Below, piece by piece: positions 51,454 through 59,151 of a DNA stretch of 64,000 bases; within the stretch, counting starts at the first letter, position 1, and each line of letters starts with the position of its first letter. The position numbers and the translations under genes were made by a program. The stretch comes from JAUILH01 sp964230215 (GTDB lineage Bacteria > Bacteroidota > Bacteroidia > Flavobacteriales_D > JAUILH01). Below the pieces are notes generated by a model. It made no database searches, was not told the DNA's origin, and worked only from the letters and a program-made list of their open reading frames with translations. The DNA lies in NCBI GenBank assembly GCA_964230215.1, contig CAXRGQ010000007.1, forward strand, positions 248,001 through 312,000, read 5' to 3'.

Positions 51454-51822
51454 ATGAAATGTCCACCAAAATATAAAAAATACGCACTGCTGTTTATCAT
51501 CTTTGCACCTATACTAATAGCTCTATACACTTGGGTTGTAATGCTGCTTTGGAACGAGATAATGCCAGACCTTATCGGAGCCGCAAAACTTGACTTCTGG
51601 CACGCCATGGGACTTATTCTCTTAGCTAAACTCATCTTTGGCTTTGGAGGAAGAAGCTGCAGAAATAAATCACACAAAAAGGACTGGAAGCATAAACTAA
51701 AGCATAAAATGTCCACTATGAGTCCGGAAGAACGCGCAGAGTTTAAATCAAAAATGAAGGATTGTATGCCGTGGAAAGACATCAAAGAGGAATCTCCAGA
51801 CGCAGAAACATCTAAAGAATAG
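51454..51822 (+). CDS. Small membrane protein partnered with the sigma factor, 122 aa
   Basis: ATG 51454 (MKCPPKYKKY) starts 1 nt after the sigma factor stop. Two predicted membrane helices: YALLFIIFAPILIALYTWVVML and FWHAMGLILLAKLIFGFGG. The cytosolic tail is strongly charged with Lys/His/Glu (KSHKKDWKHKLKHKMSTMSPEERAEFKSKMKDCMPWKDI) and includes Cys, His and Met residues able to bind metal. It is not a known anti-sigma fold, but its position directly after the sigma gene suggests a regulatory partner. Confidence 0.75.
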   Translation: MKCPPKYKKYALLFIIFAPILIALYTWVVMLLWNEIMPDLIGAAKLDFWHAMGLILLAKLIFGFGGRSCRNKSHKKDWKHKLKHKMSTMSPEERAEFKSKMKDCMPWKDIKEESPDAETSKE

Positions 51823-51835
51823 GTAATAGATTCTT

Positions 51836-51990
51836 ATCCTAACAACAATGCGGGGTGCGGAGTAGGCGTATAACCCGGAAGAACAAAATCTAGCCAAACT
51901 TGTTTTTGCTAAGCGACAAAGTGAAGCTTGGGCAAAGACTTAGTTGGCTAAATTTTGTTTTGAGGATTAGCAGCCGTATACGCGAATTAC
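51836..51990 (+). repeat. Long structured inverted-repeat element (cassette-boundary-like)
   Basis: Outer arms GGCGTATA (51865-51872) and TATACGC (51977-51983), inner arms ACAAAATCTAGCCAA (51883-51897) and TTGGCTAAATTTTGT (51944-51958), which match at 14 of 15 positions, enclose a 46-nt centre with further short stems (AAGC/GCTT). The 5' end CCTAACAAC resembles the inverse-core side of integron attC sites. No sequence copy of it occurs elsewhere in the window. Confidence 0.7.
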
Positions 51991-52026
51991 CCCCCAAAAA
52001 AAATAATCCCATCTTTCTTAAAATAT

Positions 52027-52049
52027 CTTAAGTCTTAAGTCGTCTTAAG
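52027..52049. promoter_or_regulatory. Triple CTTAAG palindrome upstream of the TetR-efflux operon
   Basis: CTTAAG at 52027-52032, 52034-52039 and 52044-52049, each within GTCTTAAG or similar context. Possible operator for a regulator; position is about 130 nt upstream of the predicted transcription start. Confidence 0.4.
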
Positions 52050-52152
52050 GACTGTTAGCTATATTTTTCGCTAATTATATTGTTGTTTAACCATTAATTA
52101 ACAATGCTTTAAGTTATTATTTACACTCTGGAAACATTTTTTATGCTAAAAG

Positions 52153-52183
52153 TTTCCGTTGTATCTAAAGTTTTTTACATTTG
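52153..52183 (+). promoter_or_regulatory. Promoter of the TetR-TolC-MFP-RND operon
   Basis: TACATTTG (52176-52183) matches TANNTTTG exactly; TTTC (52153-52156), 19 nt upstream, is one base off TTTG. It ends 4 nt before the GTG at 52188, which argues against the longer in-frame ATG at 52143. Confidence 0.6.
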
Positions 52184-52187
52184 CGGC

Positions 52188-52811
52188 GTGATAGACGAAA
52201 AATTCATAGAGATTCTTGAAAAAGCGGGTAAGGTGTTTATGCGCTACGGCATAAAGAGTGTCACCATGGACGACATTGCACGTGAGCTTAAAATATCGAA
52301 GAAAACGCTTTACAAATACGTTAGCGACAAGCAGGATCTCGTGCACAAAGTAATGATGGGCTATATTCAAATGGAAGAAATGGCCTGCTCCGACACCTTT
52401 AGTAATGCCGAAAATGCAATTGATGCCTTAATTAAGTTGTCAAAGCATATAAGCAAGGAGATTCTTGATATCCACCCATCCATCTATTACGATCTTGAAA
52501 AATACTATCCAGACGGCTGGGAAGTTCTTGTTAAACACAAAAACGAATTCATTCTTAGCTGTATGACTGATAATATTGATCAAGGCAAGAAGGAAGGTTT
52601 ATATCGTAATAGTATCAACGCTGACATTGTAGCACGCATTTATGTGCATAACGTAGATGCCATATTTGCCGGAACTGTATTTAGCGACACAAAATATGAC
52701 TATGCGACGATATTCTTTGAATCTATGCGCTATCACTTAAGGGGTATCTGCAGCGAAAAGGGGATTGCCTACCTACAAAACCGAATTAAAGAAGAACATC
52801 TAGAATTATGA
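52188..52811 (+). CDS. TetR/AcrR family transcriptional regulator of the efflux operon
   Basis: 207 residues from GTG 52188 (IDEKFIEILEKAGKVFMRYGIKSVTMDDIARELKISKKTLYKYVSDKQDLV). The N-terminal helix-turn-helix and DIA..L..SK.TLY.Y...K..L pattern are diagnostic of TetR. A longer frame from ATG 52143 adds 15 residues that lie inside the promoter. It is first in an operon with tolC, membrane-fusion and RND genes and overlaps tolC by 4 nt, so it probably represses this pump. The ligand is unknown. Confidence 0.9.
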   Translation: MIDEKFIEILEKAGKVFMRYGIKSVTMDDIARELKISKKTLYKYVSDKQDLVHKVMMGYIQMEEMACSDTFSNAENAIDALIKLSKHISKEILDIHPSIYYDLEKYYPDGWEVLVKHKNEFILSCMTDNIDQGKKEGLYRNSINADIVARIYVHNVDAIFAGTVFSDTKYDYATIFFESMRYHLRGICSEKGIAYLQNRIKEEHLEL

Positions 52812-54136
52812 TACGATTACTTATACTATCAAGCATTCTGCTAAGCGGACAACTGATCGCTCAGCAATCGTTTTCATTGTTGGAAGCCCAAACCTATGCG
52901 ATTTCGAATAATCCAGCATCTAAAATTGCACAGTTAAAAGTGGCCTCTGCAGAAGAGAAAATAAAAGAAACGCGTGCAATTGGATTACCACAGGTAAGTG
53001 CAAGTGGCGAGTTTAATCACTTTATTGACCTCCCTACCCAGTTAATCCCTGCACAGTTCTTTAATCCTATGGCTGGTGCTGATGACTTTATAGGCGTTAG
53101 ATTTGGAACTGACTTTAGCGTGACGGGAGGACTTCAAGTTTCTCAATTGCTTTTTGATGGTTCTTATCTAGTTGGATTACAAGCGGCTAAAATGTATCCT
53201 GTTTTGTCGCAAAAAGAGCAGGAAAAAGTTAAGCAAGAGATTAAAGCTAATGTGGCTCAAGCTTACTATATGGTAGCCATCGCAAACAAAAACATCTCAT
53301 TTCTTGATGACATGATGGAGTCCAGCGAAAAGCTTAAATCGTACTTAAATATTCTGGCAGAAAAGGGTATGATGGATTCGGCTCAAATTGACCAGATTGA
53401 CCTAAATCTTAAAAAATTCGAATCACAAAGACGTAAAGCTGTTCTGGACCAAAACCTTGCACTTAAATCGCTTAAAGTGACGATGGGGATGGATATCTCA
53501 ACAGTCATTACTATCAGCGATGATTTAGACAACATCATTGGTGGAATAACTGCTTACCCGCTCAACGAAGAATATGCGCTTGAAAACAACATCAATATTG
53601 ATTTGTTAAACACAAGCAAGGAATTGCAGGCACTTAATCTCAAGAACAAAAAAGCCGCTTACCTACCTCAACTTGCCGCATTCTTTAGCCACAATCAGCA
53701 GGCGATGAGAAATGAGTTTAACTTTTTTGCGGACGAAGAGTGGTTCCCAACATCTGTATGGGGGATCAAACTGAGCATTCCTATTTTCTCAAGTGGAATG
53801 AGACGTTCTCAAGTCGCACAGCAAGAAATTGAATTGGAAATTTTGGATGCACAAATAGAGCAGGCATCACAAGGCATCACTCTAGAATTTGAAGCAGCGA
53901 AAAGCGAGTTTATTGGTGCGAAAGAGATTTATGACGCCGAACAAGCAGCCTATAATATCGCTCTAAAGATTAAGAAGCGATCAGACATATTGTATCAAAA
54001 GAAAATGGCTTCCATGATAGAAGTTGCGCAAGCAGACTTGCAATTAGAGCAATCAAGAAGTACGCTCATACAAGCCATGTACGCATTAGTAAACGCAAAA
54101 GTGAAATTAGACAAGATTAACAATAGCTATGAATAA
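52808..54136 (+). CDS. TolC family outer-membrane efflux protein
   Basis: 442 residues with a signal peptide (LSSILLSGQLIAQ). TolC-type duplicated helical hairpins: SLLEAQTYAISNNPASKIAQLKV at the N-terminus, and the C-terminal half with LEIELEILDAQIEQA and SMIEVAQADLQLEQSRSTLIQAMYALVNAKVKLDKI. Together with the next two genes it forms a tripartite pump crossing both membranes. It overlaps the TetR gene (4 nt) and the adaptor gene (8 nt). Confidence 0.93.
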   Translation: MIRLLILSSILLSGQLIAQQSFSLLEAQTYAISNNPASKIAQLKVASAEEKIKETRAIGLPQVSASGEFNHFIDLPTQLIPAQFFNPMAGADDFIGVRFGTDFSVTGGLQVSQLLFDGSYLVGLQAAKMYPVLSQKEQEKVKQEIKANVAQAYYMVAIANKNISFLDDMMESSEKLKSYLNILAEKGMMDSAQIDQIDLNLKKFESQRRKAVLDQNLALKSLKVTMGMDISTVITISDDLDNIIGGITAYPLNEEYALENNINIDLLNTSKELQALNLKNKKAAYLPQLAAFFSHNQQAMRNEFNFFADEEWFPTSVWGIKLSIPIFSSGMRRSQVAQQEIELEILDAQIEQASQGITLEFEAAKSEFIGAKEIYDAEQAAYNIALKIKKRSDILYQKKMASMIEVAQADLQLEQSRSTLIQAMYALVNAKVKLDKINNSYE

Positions 54137-55187
54137 GATGAAACACATTTTGATAATAAACCTGCTTGCAATTGCAGTGATAAGTGCCTCTTGTGAAGAG
54201 AAAAAAGAGGAAGCTGGCACAATTAAAACATTTGCAAAAGTGAAGTCCGGTGAAGTTTTACAAGACACCCTAAAGCACTGGATTGAACTACAAGGGAACA
54301 TTGAATCTCCTCAAGATGTGATGCTAACACCTGTTATGGGTGGAAACATTCGAAAGATTTTTGTTAAAGAAGGACAAGAGGTAAAGAAAGGACAGCTTAT
54401 TGCGCTTATGGACAATGATGCCTTAAGTAGTCAAATTTCTGAAGCCAATGCAGCTTTGCAAAACGCTAAATACAATGCAGAAAAGCAACGCGAATTGTTT
54501 CAAGCAGGAGTAGGAACAGAATACACAGCAAGACAAGCATACGATCAACAAGTATTGGCTGAGCAACGTGTTCAAACACTTAGTATTCAAGCTGGTAAAG
54601 CAGGCGTGTACGCACCGTTTTCTGGAATTATTGACGAAATATTTCCTAGCGAAGGTGAAGTAGGCGGCCCACAAGCGCCTATCTGTCATATTGTTGGATT
54701 GGAGAACGTAACAGTAACCGCAAATATTTCTGAAAGCTATATAGATAAGATTAATGTTGGGACGTCTGTAAGAGTTGTTTTACCAGCACTAGACACCGTT
54801 ATTGAGCACTTAACAATATCCAGAATAAGCAAGTATATCAACCCTAATAACCGCACTTTCCCAGTTTATATAGATTTAGAAAATTCAAATGGGAAATTAG
54901 TGCCTAACCTAGTTGCGCGTGTACAAATCAATGATAACAGCTACCCAGATGCTACGATTGTACCCAGCTCAGCTATTCAGTATGATAAAGATGGAAACAC
55001 CTTTATATATAAGCTAGGAGCCTTAGACTCAACATTTGTAAGCGAGTTAATCCCTGTAAATAAATTAAGTTCTCACAACAGTCAAACAGCTATCACAACT
55101 GCAGCAAAACTGTCTAAAGGTGATATGATTGTAATGGAAGGAGCAGAAGGAATTGAAGATAAAGACACAGTAATAGTGTTAAAATAA
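54129..55187 (+). CDS. RND efflux periplasmic adaptor (membrane-fusion) lipoprotein
   Basis: 352 residues; lipobox ISASC at about residue 20 anchors it to a membrane. Barrel-sandwich hybrid halves are LTPVMGGNIRKIFVKEGQEVKKGQLIALMDN and the return strand after the helical hairpin, KAGVYAPFSGIIDEIFPSEGEVGGPQAPICHIV. The hairpin region is short (about 95-150). Bridges the TolC protein and RND pump encoded on either side. Confidence 0.94.
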   Translation: MNKMKHILIINLLAIAVISASCEEKKEEAGTIKTFAKVKSGEVLQDTLKHWIELQGNIESPQDVMLTPVMGGNIRKIFVKEGQEVKKGQLIALMDNDALSSQISEANAALQNAKYNAEKQRELFQAGVGTEYTARQAYDQQVLAEQRVQTLSIQAGKAGVYAPFSGIIDEIFPSEGEVGGPQAPICHIVGLENVTVTANISESYIDKINVGTSVRVVLPALDTVIEHLTISRISKYINPNNRTFPVYIDLENSNGKLVPNLVARVQINDNSYPDATIVPSSAIQYDKDGNTFIYKLGALDSTFVSELIPVNKLSSHNSQTAITTAAKLSKGDMIVMEGAEGIEDKDTVIVLK

Positions 55188-55200
55188 TGTATCTGGAACC

Positions 55201-58200
55201 ATGAGTACAGAAAACGTAGAGAAGAAAGGTGTATTGAAAGAGTTTAAACTAAGCTCTTTATCAATCGCCAATAGAAAAACCATATTTCTTATAACTGCCA
55301 TTATCTTAATTGCCGGTATTGGTGCATATAGAAGTATGCCAAAAGAGTATTTCCCAGAGCTTCAAATGCCTGAGATTTACGTGTCAACACCCTTCCCTGG
55401 TGGTAACTCTCAATTTATTAGAGACAAGATTACTGACCCGTTTGAAAATGAAATTAACAGCATTAAAAACGTGGACGAATTAACCTCTACCACAATAGAT
55501 GGTTACAGTATGATTAAAGTTAAGTTCGACTTTAAAGTTTCTCCGGATGAAGCACTAAGAAAGGTAAAAACGGCTGTTGAAGACGCCAGAGCACAACCTG
55601 ATTTCCCACAGCTGCAGATAGAACCTAACTTCATTCAAGCAGATGTATCTGACATGCCTATTCTCAATGTTAACTTGAGCAGCAGCAGATACAGCGTGGA
55701 AAAACTGGAAGAATTTGGTAAGATTTTAAAAGACAAAATCAAAGCACTTCCTGAAATCTCGGACGTAGTTATTCGTGGTGTTCCTGAGAAGAAAGTAATG
55801 ATCCAGCTTAACAGAGCTCAGATGACAGCAAAACTTGTATCCTTTGGTGATATTGAGAATGCTATCGGATCTGAAAATGTTAATCTGCCATCTGGTGATT
55901 TAAAGGTGGGTACTCGAAAAGTAACAGTCAAAATTGACAATGAATACAAAGATGTACGTGAGTTTGACAGTCTTATTGTTAAATCAGAAAATGCCAATCC
56001 AGTATACCTTTGCGACATAACGGATACCATTTATTTCGGTGAATCAGATCCAACCAGTTTTGCTCGACAATACGAAGAAACTGTGGTTATGCTTGATGTT
56101 AAAAAGCGTGCCGGACAAAATTTATTGGATGCTACGGATAAAATTCGCCAAATAGTAAAGGAAAAGGCGGGTATCCCAAAAACTGTATCGGTAACCATTA
56201 CTAATGAGCAAGCCTCAAAAACAAAAGCCGGTGTAAGTAACTTAGAAAACTCGATCATTTTCGGTGTAATTCTGGTGGTTCTTGTCCTTTTATTCTTCCT
56301 TGGATTAAGAAACGCATTGTTTGTTGGAATTGCCATTCCGCTTTCTATGTTCATGTCTTTTATGCTACTAAATGCATTGGGCGTAACGCTAAACATAATA
56401 GTGTTGTTCTCATCTGTACTAGCACTAGGAATGCTTGTAGATAACGGTATTGTTGTAGTTGAAAATATTTACCGTTTAATGGATGAAGGGTACAGCGCTA
56501 CCAAGGCTGCTCGTTATGGCGTTGGTGAAGTGGCATGGCCTATTATTGCATCAACTGCAACAACCTTAGCAGCTTTTGTTCCACTAGCATTTTGGCCAGG
56601 TATGATGGGTGAATTCATGAAATATTTACCAATTACCCTCATTATTATTCTTGGGTCCTCACTCTTTGTTGCCCTGGTAATAAATCCAGTGTTTACGGCT
56701 ATGTTAATGAAGGTTGAAGAAGACGAGCCTAAAGTAAAACGTATGTTTATCATTAGTGGAATTACCTTAGTACTAGGTATAATGTTAGCCGGAAGTGGGA
56801 CCATTGCACTCGGTAACCTACTAATTCTAACAGGTGCGCTGATATTAATCAACTACTTTATATTCAGACCTGGGACACGTGTATTCCAAAACAAGTTTTT
56901 ACCACGTTTAGAGAATATGTACAATAACTTCCTAGCGAAGGTTCTAGTTGGCAGACGCCCAGTTTGGATGCTGCTTGGAACGTTTGGTTTGTTGATTGTT
57001 TCTATGATGTTAATTGGAGCCTTTCCTCCAAACACACTTCAATTTCCAGAAAATCAACCAAATTACATGAACATATTTATTGAACATCCTGTAGGAACAG
57101 ACATCTATAAAACGGATTCTACTACACGCCAAGTCTATGCAATGGTAGATTCTACACTAAAAGCTGAAAAGTATTATGATATAAAAAACCACACATGGAT
57201 AAAAGATGAAAACGGGGAAAAAGTTTATTTCGATGAGCCGTTTATTAAATCTGTTATTTCCCAAGTTGGAAAAGGTACCAGCGATCCTGCAAGCGGCCAA
57301 CCTGAAATTGGTGATTCGCCTCACAGAGGAAGGATTACCGTGCAGTTTGCTGAATTCCAGCACAGAAAAGGAATTCTTACATCTGATGTTAAAGAGAAAA
57401 TCGAAAAAGCTTTGGATGGGAAATTCCCTGCAGGTGTACGTGTAATAGTGGACAAAAACCAAGATGGCCCGCCTCAGAAACCACCGGTTAATATAGAAAT
57501 TAAGGGGCCTGGTGATTATACTACTACTATTGAGTACGCAGAGGCAATAAGAAAATTTGTAGGTCAGGACAAATATCTCGAGAAGTATCCTGAGTTGGAC
57601 GAAATTGTAGAATTGCGATTTGATGTTGAGACCAATAAACTAGAATTGCCAATTGAATTGGATGAGCAACAATTGAGAAAACTAGGAGCCTCTACCTACC
57701 AAGTAGCCTCCTTAATCAGAACCTCATTGTTTGGTAATGATATGCGCAGCACTTTCCCGTACGAAGGTGATGCCTACAAAATCAATATCCGTTTGTCTGA
57801 TGAAGAACGAAATGACCTAGACGCCTTGCTAAACCAAGAGGTGGTATTTAGAAATACAAGAGGGCAGCTAATTAATATTCCTATCAGCTCGCTTGTGAAA
57901 AATAGAAAAACTACTATTTATTCCACTTATGGTTCTGTTATTAGAAAAGCAGAAGAAGATGTAGTAACACTATATACTAAGGTTAAGCACGAAGATCAGG
58001 CTGCAGTAGTTGTGGCAGCACTACAGGAGATAATTAAAGAGTTTGAAGAAACACCAGAAGGTAAAGAAATGATAGCCGCAGGCTATACCTATGAATTTAC
58101 CGGCGGGCTTGCGGAACAGAAGAAAGAATTTGCATTCTTATCCACTGCTTTGGGTATTGCTGTCTTCTTAATTCTTTTAATTATTGTAACGCAATTCAAC

Positions 58201-58767
58201 TCATTCTCAACACCAACCATCATTATGACGAGTGTGGTATTGAGTTTAATTGGTGTATTGCTAGGTCTAGTAATATTTAGACAAGACTTTGTAATCATCA
58301 TGACAATGATTGGTATCATTAGTTTGGCGGGGGTTGTCGTAAACAATGCCATAGTACTGATAGATTATACCAACCTTATTAGAAGAAGAAAAAGGGAAGA
58401 AAAAGGCTTAGAAGAAACCGAGCTATTGCCAATGGAGGATATTATTTCTGCTATTGTGGAAGGTGGTAAAACACGTTTAAGGCCGGTACTTTTAACTGCA
58501 ATAACAACCGTTTTGGGATTAATTCCATTAGCAACAGGTCTAAACATCAACTTTGTGACATTGTTTACGGATTATGATCCGCAAATCTTTGTGGGAGGGG
58601 ATAGTGCCATCTTCTTTGGACCTATGAGTTGGACTATTATATACGGATTGACATTTGCCACATTCTTGACTTTGGTGATTGTTCCAATTATGTATTTGCT
58701 TCTATATCGTCTTAAGCTCTGGCTCTACAAGATCTTTGGTTGGCAGCTTAAAATCGAATTGAAATAA
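55201..58767 (+). CDS. RND efflux pump permease (AcrB/MexB-type, HAE family)
   Basis: 1188-residue inner-membrane proton-driven pump. Twelve helices in two halves; the first periplasmic loop starts ISTPFPGGNSQ-like (VSTPFPGGNSQFIRDKITDPFENEI). Helix 4 has the proton-relay Asp in MLVDNGIVVVENIYR, and the second half has VVVNNAIVLIDYTNLIRRRKREEK. It is longer than usual (about 1030-1050) because the central region (about 500-640) and the first-half C-terminal loop are extended. Export substrate unknown. The DUF3817 gene starts at its stop codon. Confidence 0.95.
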   Translation: MSTENVEKKGVLKEFKLSSLSIANRKTIFLITAIILIAGIGAYRSMPKEYFPELQMPEIYVSTPFPGGNSQFIRDKITDPFENEINSIKNVDELTSTTIDGYSMIKVKFDFKVSPDEALRKVKTAVEDARAQPDFPQLQIEPNFIQADVSDMPILNVNLSSSRYSVEKLEEFGKILKDKIKALPEISDVVIRGVPEKKVMIQLNRAQMTAKLVSFGDIENAIGSENVNLPSGDLKVGTRKVTVKIDNEYKDVREFDSLIVKSENANPVYLCDITDTIYFGESDPTSFARQYEETVVMLDVKKRAGQNLLDATDKIRQIVKEKAGIPKTVSVTITNEQASKTKAGVSNLENSIIFGVILVVLVLLFFLGLRNALFVGIAIPLSMFMSFMLLNALGVTLNIIVLFSSVLALGMLVDNGIVVVENIYRLMDEGYSATKAARYGVGEVAWPIIASTATTLAAFVPLAFWPGMMGEFMKYLPITLIIILGSSLFVALVINPVFTAMLMKVEEDEPKVKRMFIISGITLVLGIMLAGSGTIALGNLLILTGALILINYFIFRPGTRVFQNKFLPRLENMYNNFLAKVLVGRRPVWMLLGTFGLLIVSMMLIGAFPPNTLQFPENQPNYMNIFIEHPVGTDIYKTDSTTRQVYAMVDSTLKAEKYYDIKNHTWIKDENGEKVYFDEPFIKSVISQVGKGTSDPASGQPEIGDSPHRGRITVQFAEFQHRKGILTSDVKEKIEKALDGKFPAGVRVIVDKNQDGPPQKPPVNIEIKGPGDYTTTIEYAEAIRKFVGQDKYLEKYPELDEIVELRFDVETNKLELPIELDEQQLRKLGASTYQVASLIRTSLFGNDMRSTFPYEGDAYKINIRLSDEERNDLDALLNQEVVFRNTRGQLINIPISSLVKNRKTTIYSTYGSVIRKAEEDVVTLYTKVKHEDQAAVVVAALQEIIKEFEETPEGKEMIAAGYTYEFTGGLAEQKKEFAFLSTALGIAVFLILLIIVTQFNSFSTPTIIMTSVVLSLIGVLLGLVIFRQDFVIIMTMIGIISLAGVVVNNAIVLIDYTNLIRRRKREEKGLEETELLPMEDIISAIVEGGKTRLRPVLLTAITTVLGLIPLATGLNINFVTLFTDYDPQIFVGGDSAIFFGPMSWTIIYGLTFATFLTLVIVPIMYLLLYRLKLWLYKIFGWQLKIELK

Positions 58768-59066
58768 TGGACAAGTCGGTAACCACATACAAGAGATTTC
58801 GACTTCTTAGTTGGGCAGAAGGAATTTCATTTCTCCTTTTATTGGGAGTTGCAATGCCGCTTAAATATGCAATGGACATGCCCTTGGCAGTGTCCATTGT
58901 TGGAATGATTCATGGTGCTTTGTTTGTGGGATATCTGGGCTATGCTTACTATATGAAAGAAATCAAATTACTTAGTTTCAAGGAGATGATGATTGCCGGT
59001 ATTGCATCTATACTACCATTCGGTATGATTTACCTAGATAAAAAAGTACTTTCCGCCCATATATAG
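58767..59066 (+). CDS. DUF3817 membrane protein, 99 aa
   Basis: Small three-helix inner-membrane protein with the DUF3817 pattern RLLSWAEGISFLLLLGVAMPLKYAMDMPLAVSIVGMIHGALFVGYL, helix 3 IAGIASILPFGMIYLDKKV. It overlaps the RND stop by 1 nt (TAATG), so it is co-translated with the pump. Function unknown. Confidence 0.93.
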   Translation: MDKSVTTYKRFRLLSWAEGISFLLLLGVAMPLKYAMDMPLAVSIVGMIHGALFVGYLGYAYYMKEIKLLSFKEMMIAGIASILPFGMIYLDKKVLSAHI

Positions 59067-59151
59067 ATTGCTTTGTATATGTTCTTATTCCTCAAGATTT
59101 TATAACTTGGCACGGAATTGGATTAAGAGTGACCCAAAACTCTATTTTGCT

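Larger units (their letters stand above)
51823..52187. other. 365-nt gap with a long inverted-repeat element and CTTAAG sites
   Basis: The first 160 nt hold the structured element at 51836-51990. From 52027 to 52049 three CTTAAG palindromes occur. The remainder is AT-rich and leads to the TetR promoter. No open reading frame is supported. Confidence 0.7.

Noticed and set aside
52143..52187. Upstream ATG start for the TetR gene
   Set aside because: The segment holds the promoter TACATTTG; the GTG at 52188 gives the usual TetR N-terminus.
59068..59151. Upstream ATG start of the ankyrin protein
   Set aside because: The extra 28 residues precede a normal signal peptide and look non-coding.
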